From Actinomycetes bacterium (GTDB lineage: Bacteria; Actinomycetota; Actinomycetes; Mycobacteriales; Mycobacteriaceae), in assembly GCA_023388385.1 (NCBI GenBank), contig JAEWGK010000028.1, positions 1 to 9,751 of the forward strand: a stretch of DNA of 9,751 nt, written 5' to 3'. Positions within the stretch are counted from its first letter, which is position 1, and the number at the start of each line of letters is the position of its first letter. The translations under genes were made by a program, and so were the position numbers. Below, piece by piece: positions 5,992-9,751 of this stretch. The notes beneath the pieces were generated by a model. That model searched no databases, was not told where the DNA came from, and worked only from the letters and a program-made list of their open reading frames with translations.

Positions 5992-7086
5992 CTACTTGCC
6001 GTCGTCTTCGCCGAGGATGAACTTCTCCAGGCGGGCGCGCGCGACGTCGTCCGGCAGCTGACGCGGCGGGGACTTCATCAGGTAGGAGGCCGCCGGGTAG
6101 ACGGGGCCGCCGATGCCGCGGTCGAGGGCGATCTTCGCGGCGCGGAGGGCGTCGATGATGATCCCGGCGGAGTTCGGCGAGTCCCAGACCTCGAGCTTGT
6201 ACTCAAGGTTGAGAGGCACCTCACCGAAGGCCTTGCCTTCGAGGCGCACGTAGGCCCACTTGCGGTCGTCGAGCCAGTCCACCCAGTCGGACGGGCCGAT
6301 GTGGACGTTGCGGTCGTCGATCTTGCCGGCCAGCGGGCCGGTGAGGTTCGAGGTGACGGCCTGGGTCTTGGAGATCTTCTTGGACTCCAGGCGCTCGCGC
6401 TCGAGCATGTTCTTGAAGTCCATGTTGCCGCCGACGTTGAGCTGAAGGGTGCGCTCCAGGCGGACGCCGCGCTCCTCGAACAGGCGGGCCATGACGCGGT
6501 GCGTGATGGTGGCGCCGACCTGGGACTTGATGTCGTCGCCGACGATCGGGACTCCGGCGTCCTCGAACTTCTTCGCCCACTCCGGGTCGGAGGCGATGAA
6601 AACCGGCAGGGCGTTGACGAAGGCGACGCCCGCGTCGATGGCGCACTGCGCGTAGAATTTGTCGGCCTGCTCGGAACCGACCGGCAGGTAGGAGACCAGG
6701 ACGTCGACTTCGGCGTCCTTGAGGGCCTGGACGACGTCGACCGGCTCGGCGGAGGACTCCTCGACGGTCTCCTTGTAGTACTTGCCCAGGCCGTCGAGCG
6801 TCGGGCCGCGCTGGACGGTGACGCCGGTGGCCGGGACGTCGGCGATCGTGATCGTGCAGTTCTCGGACGCGTTGATCGCGTCGGCGAGGTCGAGGCCGAC
6901 CTTCTTGGCGTCGACGTCGAACGCGGCGACGAACTGGACGTCGGAGACGTGGTAGTCGCCGAACTGGACGTGCATCAGACCGGGGACGTCGTCGGTGGCG
7001 GCGGCGTCGCGGTAGAACTCCACACCCTGCACGAGGGAGGAGGCGCAGTTGCCGACTCCGACGATGGCTACGCGGACGGGGCTCAT
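5992..7086 (-). CDS. ino1: Inositol-3-phosphate (myo-inositol-1-phosphate) synthase
   Basis: The enzyme converts glucose 6-phosphate to inositol phosphate in an NAD+-dependent cycle. This is the first step toward phosphatidylinositol, PI mannosides, lipoarabinomannan-type glycolipids and mycothiol. The 364 residues fit the short actinobacterial/archaeal class, not the longer eukaryotic one. The NAD-binding loop is GVGNCASS (10-17) after a hydrophobic strand. Further family signatures are [10 protein letters not shown] (131-140), [11 protein letters not shown] (183-193), [12 protein letters not shown] (216-227), GPSDWV (264-269) and [11 protein letters not shown] (298-308). K285 and K338 are candidate catalytic lysines by comparison with the M. 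tuberculosis enzyme. The ATG at 7086 follows AAGGAGA with an 11-nt gap, and the upstream bases are not plausible protein. It is divergent from ponA. In C. glutamicum ino1 is activated by the LacI-type regulator IpsA (recalled), and an inverted repeat lies upstream here. Confidence 0.97.
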   Translation of the reverse strand: MSPVRVAIVGVGNCASSLVQGVEFYRDAAATDDVPGLMHVQFGDYHVSDVQFVAAFDVDAKKVGLDLADAINASENCTITIADVPATGVTVQRGPTLDGLGKYYKETVEESSAEPVDVVQALKDAEVDVLVSYLPVGSEQADKFYAQCAIDAGVAFVNALPVFIASDPEWAKKFEDAGVPIVGDDIKSQVGATITHRVMARLFEERGVRLERTLQLNVGGNMDFKNMLERERLESKKISKTQAVTSNLTGPLAGKIDDRNVHIGPSDWVDWLDDRKWAYVRLEGKAFGEVPLNLEYKLEVWDSPNSAGIIIDALRAAKIALDRGIGGPVYPAASYLMKSPPRQLPDDVARARLEKFILGEDDGK

Positions 7087-7097
7087 GTGACTCGTGG

Positions 7098-7104
7098 TCT
7101 CCTT
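7098..7104 (-). promoter_or_regulatory. Ribosome binding site of ino1
   Basis: AAGGAGA on the minus strand precedes the ATG at 7086 by 11 nt, slightly long but strong. It supports this start and a leadered ino1 mRNA. Confidence 0.65.
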
Positions 7105-7152
7105 GTCTCATTGCTCGGGGCCGACGTTGCGTCCAGCCCCCTGACCTGGAAA

Positions 7153-7158
7153 ACGGTA
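7153..7158 (-). promoter_or_regulatory. Candidate -10 box of ino1
   Basis: TACCGT on the minus strand fits TANNNT and would place the transcription start near 7146, about 60 nt before the ATG. No good -35 is seen, which would suit an activator-dependent promoter. The assignment is weak. Confidence 0.35.
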
Positions 7159-7189
7159 GACCCGCGGATGTCTCCGCCCGTAGTCCCGG

Positions 7190-7228
7190 ACGTCGCTTGA
7201 CGGTGATGTACCGATAAAGAAGCGACGT
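7190..7228. promoter_or_regulatory. 39-bp nested inverted repeat between ino1 and ponA
   Basis: Perfect 9-bp arms ACGTCGCTT (7190-7198) and AAGCGACGT (7220-7228) flank an inner pair CGGT (7201-7204) and ACCG (7210-7213). If the ino1 start of transcription is near 7146, the element lies at roughly -44 to -82, a typical activator position. It is also about 150 bp upstream of the predicted ponA promoter. The repeat is seen directly; the operator role is inferred. The rest of the 336-bp intergenic region holds only the listed promoter and ribosome-binding elements. Confidence 0.5.
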
Positions 7229-7380
7229 TGTGCGCCGTCCCGCCGCTGGCGCCGACCGCCTGCAGTTGCCGCCCGCGCGCGCCGTCGTCACGAGCATGCC
7301 GGTGAATGTGGGGCGGATGTGACGGACGTGATGCGCGCCGGGGCGCGGGTGCGGGGTTCGCGCGGGAGGGGCGCGGGACA

Positions 7381-7386
7381 TATCCT
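7381..7386 (+). promoter_or_regulatory. Candidate -10 box of ponA
   Basis: TATCCT fits TANNNT and would give a start near 7393 and a leader of about 30 nt carrying the ribosome binding site. Just downstream TGGGA (7386-7390) and TCCCA (7399-7403) form a small inverted repeat around the predicted start. The -35 region is not recognisable. Confidence 0.45.
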
Positions 7387-7413
7387 GGGAGATTGAATTC
7401 CCATCGGACCCTT

Positions 7414-7419
7414 GGAGAG
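7414..7419 (+). promoter_or_regulatory. Ribosome binding site of ponA
   Basis: GGAGAG lies 3-5 nt before the GTG at 7423. It selects this GTG over the longer upstream open frame. Confidence 0.65.
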
Positions 7420-7422
7420 CTC

Positions 7423-9702
7423 GTGAGCAACGATTCCCGCTACCCGTCCGACGACGAACCTGAGGACGTCCACGACGAGTACTACGACTACGACGAGGAC
7501 GACTACGACGAGGAGTCGTCCGGCGGCTGGAGCATCTGGGCGTGGCTCGGCATCGCCGCGGCCATCATCATCCTGTTCCCCGTCGCCATCTTCGGCATCT
7601 CGTACGCCACGACGGACGTGCCGGATCCGGAGGAGCTGGCGAACAACCAGGTCTCCATCATCTACGAGCGTGACGGCCAGAGCGAGATGGCGCGCATCGT
7701 CCCCGAGGCCGGCAACCGCCGGCCGGTGCCCCTGGACACGGTCCCGGAGAACGTCCGCGACGCTGTGCTGGCCGCCGAGGACCGAGAGTTCTACGACAAC
7801 CCGGGCTTCTCGCTGCAGGGCTACGCGCGCGCCGCGTGGGGCGTCGTCACCGGCAATTCGTCGATGGGCGGCGGCTCGACGATCACGCAGCAGTATGTGA
7901 AGAACGCCGTCGTCGGCAACGAGCGCACCATCACCCGAAAGTTCCGCGAGCTGGTGATGTCCGCGAAGATGGCGCAGGAGTGGTCGAAGGGCCAGATCCT
8001 CGAGGCCTACCTGAACACCATCTACTTCGGCCGGAATGCCTACGGCATCGCCGCGGCCGCCGACGCGTACTTCGGCAAGCCCGTCGAGGATCTGACGGTC
8101 GAGGAGGGCGCGGTCCTCGCCGCCGCCATCCAGCGCCCGTCCCAGCTCGACCCGTGGGTCAACCGCCCGGAGGCGGAGACCCGCTGGAACTACGTCATGG
8201 ACGGCCTCGTCGAGATGGGCGTCATCACCTCCGCTCAGCGCGGCGCCGCCCTGTACCCGGAGACCCGCGACCCGGCGACCATCCCCGCACCACAGCAGGT
8301 CGAGGGCCCCGAGGGCCTCATTAAGAACCAGGTCATGGCGGAGCTGGCCGCCGACGGCATCACGGAGACCCAGGTCTCCACCCAGGGCCTGCGCATTACG
8401 ACGACCATCGACCCGGTGGTCCAGCAGGCGGCCCTCGAGGCCGTCGACGCGAACGTCAACAAGGAGGGCGGCCAGCGTGCCGCGGTCGTCTCCATAGAGC
8501 CGGGTACCGGCGCCGTCCGCGCCTACTACGGCGGTGACGACCCGAACGGGTGGGACTTCGCGGCCAACGGCCTGCAGACCGGCTCGACCTTCAAGATCGT
8601 GACGCTGGCGGCCGCCCTGGACCAGGGCATCCCGCTGAGCAAGATGTACTCGTCTGCCCCGTACCAGTCGGGCAACGCGACCATCAACAACGTCGGCGGC
8701 GCCACCTGCGGCACCTGCCCGATCCACGAGGCCCTGCGACAGTCGCTGAACACCCCGTTCTTCCGGCTGCAGAACGACCTGAAGCATGGCCCGGACGACA
8801 CCGCGGCGATGGGCCACCGCCTGGGCATCGCGGAGTCGATCCCGAACATCGAGCACACGCTGACCGAGGACAACGGACACTCGTACGAGGGCATCACCCT
8901 GGGCCAATACCCGAGCCGCCCGATCGACATGGCCACCGTCCTGTCGACCCTGACGGCCGACGGCTTCTACCACCGCCCGCACTTCGTGGCGAAGGTCGAG
9001 ACGTCCGACGGTGAGGTCCTGCTCGACCGTACGAACGGCACCGACGCCGAGGAGCGCGTCTCCAAGGCCGTGGCGACGAACGTGATCGACGCCATGACCC
9101 CCATCGCGTCCTACTCCGGCAAGGCACTCGCCGGCGGCCGCGAGTCCGCCGCGAAGACCGGCACGACCCAGCTGGGCGACACCGGCACGAATAAGGACGC
9201 CTGGATGATCGGATCGACCCCGCAGCTGGCAACGGCCGTGTGGATGGGCATGGTCGACTCCTCCGCCCTGTACAACAGCTGGGGCGGCGTGATGTACGGC
9301 GCCAACGCCCCGGGCGCCATCTGGAAGTACACGATGGACAACGCCCTGGCGAACCAGGAGTTCCAGAGCTTCTCCGCCCCGCTGCCGATTGCCGGCGTCG
9401 CCGGCCGCACCCCGTGGGACGGCGGCGGATCCACCGCGACTGCGGAGACCACCACGGAGACCACGGAGGAGACCACCACGGAGGAGAGCTCCACCGAAAC
9501 GACCACCGAGTCCCCTTCTCCCCCGGATTCCCCGGGGCTCGACGACATCCTGCCTCCGGGCATCCTCCCGGGCGACAATGGCGGCGGCAACGGCGGCGGT
9601 AATGGCGGTGGCAACGGCGGCGGCAATGGCGGTGGCAACGGTGGCGGCAACGGCGGCGGGGCTCCGGGCAACGGCATCGGGGACCTCATCCCGGGCGCCT
9701 AG
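7423..9702 (+). CDS. ponA: Class A penicillin-binding protein (transglycosylase/transpeptidase)
   Basis: This bifunctional cell-wall enzyme polymerises lipid II glycan strands and cross-links their peptides outside the membrane. It has 759 residues from the GTG at 7423. Residues 1-35 are a cytoplasmic tail rich in Asp, Glu and Tyr, followed by one membrane helix (about 38-61). The GT51 domain shows EDREFYDN with catalytic Glu119, GGSTITQQ (150-157) and the RKFRELVMSAKMAQEW segment. The transpeptidase domain has all three motifs: STFK (Ser388, Lys391), SLN (441-443) and KTGT (578-581). After about residue 666 there is a Thr/Glu-rich stretch, a Pro-rich part, and seven N-GGG units (719-746) near the C-terminus. 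The position matches mycobacterial ponA1; corynebacterial naming varies (PBP1b/mrcB), and beta-lactams would target Ser388. It is divergent from ino1. The ribosome binding site before the GTG rejects a 39-residue upstream extension. Confidence 0.96.
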   Translation: MSNDSRYPSDDEPEDVHDEYYDYDEDDYDEESSGGWSIWAWLGIAAAIIILFPVAIFGISYATTDVPDPEELANNQVSIIYERDGQSEMARIVPEAGNRRPVPLDTVPENVRDAVLAAEDREFYDNPGFSLQGYARAAWGVVTGNSSMGGGSTITQQYVKNAVVGNERTITRKFRELVMSAKMAQEWSKGQILEAYLNTIYFGRNAYGIAAAADAYFGKPVEDLTVEEGAVLAAAIQRPSQLDPWVNRPEAETRWNYVMDGLVEMGVITSAQRGAALYPETRDPATIPAPQQVEGPEGLIKNQVMAELAADGITETQVSTQGLRITTTIDPVVQQAALEAVDANVNKEGGQRAAVVSIEPGTGAVRAYYGGDDPNGWDFAANGLQTGSTFKIVTLAAALDQGIPLSKMYSSAPYQSGNATINNVGGATCGTCPIHEALRQSLNTPFFRLQNDLKHGPDDTAAMGHRLGIAESIPNIEHTLTEDNGHSYEGITLGQYPSRPIDMATVLSTLTADGFYHRPHFVAKVETSDGEVLLDRTNGTDAEERVSKAVATNVIDAMTPIASYSGKALAGGRESAAKTGTTQLGDTGTNKDAWMIGSTPQLATAVWMGMVDSSALYNSWGGVMYGANAPGAIWKYTMDNALANQEFQSFSAPLPIAGVAGRTPWDGGGSTATAETTTETTEETTTEESSTETTTESPSPPDSPGLDDILPPGILPGDNGGGNGGGNGGGNGGGNGGGNGGGNGGGAPGNGIGDLIPGA
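9577..9660 (+). repeat. Seven tandem 12-bp units encoding Asn-Gly-Gly-Gly in ponA
   Basis: Seven in-frame copies of a 12-bp unit encode NGGG near the PBP C-terminus. The Asn codons alternate AAT and AAC through the first six units, so the underlying period is 24 bp, consistent with expansion by duplication of a two-unit block. The last copy is AAC GGC GGC GGG. Such a tract may vary in copy number between strains. Confidence 0.9.
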
Positions 9703-9751
9703 GCGGACGCGATGGATTCCTGGGTGATCGCCACGATGGCGTGCGTCGGAG
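9699..9751 (-). CDS. Possible C-terminal end of a convergent gene (cut by window edge)
   Basis: On the minus strand the last 53 bases read about 16 codons ending in a TAG that overlaps the ponA TAG (the shared palindrome CTAG). The peptide ends THAIVAITQESIASA, with third codon positions almost all G or C. This is too short to identify. The alternative is a plus-strand gene starting at the ATG at 9712 (MDSWVIATMACVG), which lacks a good ribosome binding site. No terminator for ponA is visible before the edge. Confidence 0.3.
   Translation of the reverse strand, partial: PTHAIVAITQESIASA

Noticed and set aside
5768..6061. 97-codon plus-strand frame between the MarR gene and ino1
   Set aside because: No ribosome binding site, no domain, and its 3' part is antisense to the conserved end of ino1.
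7306..7422. N-terminal extension of ponA by 39 residues
   Set aside because: The upstream part is Gly/Arg-rich, overlaps the predicted promoter, and lacks a ribosome binding site; the GTG at 7423 has one.
7288..8982. 564-codon open frame antisense to ponA
   Set aside because: The ponA frame carries all catalytic motifs; this frame is a compositional shadow with no motifs.
1..9751. CRISPR array, transposon, prophage or toxin-antitoxin system
   Set aside because: No regularly spaced repeats, transposase or integrase motifs, terminal inverted repeats or small paired genes were seen; gene content is core chromosomal.

Overview
The window is GC-rich, with strong G/C preference at third codon positions, and reads as chromosomal DNA of a mycolate-type actinobacterium, most likely Corynebacterium. 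Supporting this are an inositol-1-phosphate synthase of the short actinobacterial type, a bifunctional class A PBP with an acidic cytoplasmic tail, a MarR regulator next to a tandem universal stress protein, and several genes whose ATG lies 6-8 nt after a TANNNT -10 box (leaderless-like starts). From memory, the order leuS, MarR gene, ino1, ponA is a condensed version of the mycobacterial Rv0041-Rv0050 region. This is core genome, not an accessory island. I see no transposon, prophage, CRISPR array or RNA gene.

Layout, left to right. A SdpI-family membrane protein on the minus strand runs off the left edge (1-463). leuS (570-3437, plus) is divergent from it and ends at a strong hairpin terminator (3479-3518). 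Three minus-strand genes follow: a three-helix membrane protein of unknown function (3621-4085), a tandem universal stress protein (4122-5033) and a MarR-family regulator (5219-5689). The MarR and USP genes are separated by a near-perfect intrinsic terminator (5171-5205). An AT-rich 65-bp island lies upstream of the MarR gene. After a non-coding stretch with two hairpins comes ino1 (5992-7086, minus). It is divergent from ponA (7423-9702, plus) across 336 bp that carry a 39-bp inverted repeat. A convergent gene may begin to appear at the right edge, but only about 16 codons are visible.

Functionally the right half is about the cell envelope and stress. ino1 supplies inositol phosphate for phosphatidylinositol, its mannosides and mycothiol. 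ponA polymerises and cross-links peptidoglycan. The MarR/USP pair resembles C. glutamicum MalR/UspA, where MalR has been linked to envelope remodelling. leuS is housekeeping. I did not find a clearly new system. The points most worth checking are regulatory: the recurrent leaderless architecture, the ino1-ponA inverted repeat, the terminator inside the MarR-USP pair, and the AT-rich island upstream of the MarR gene.
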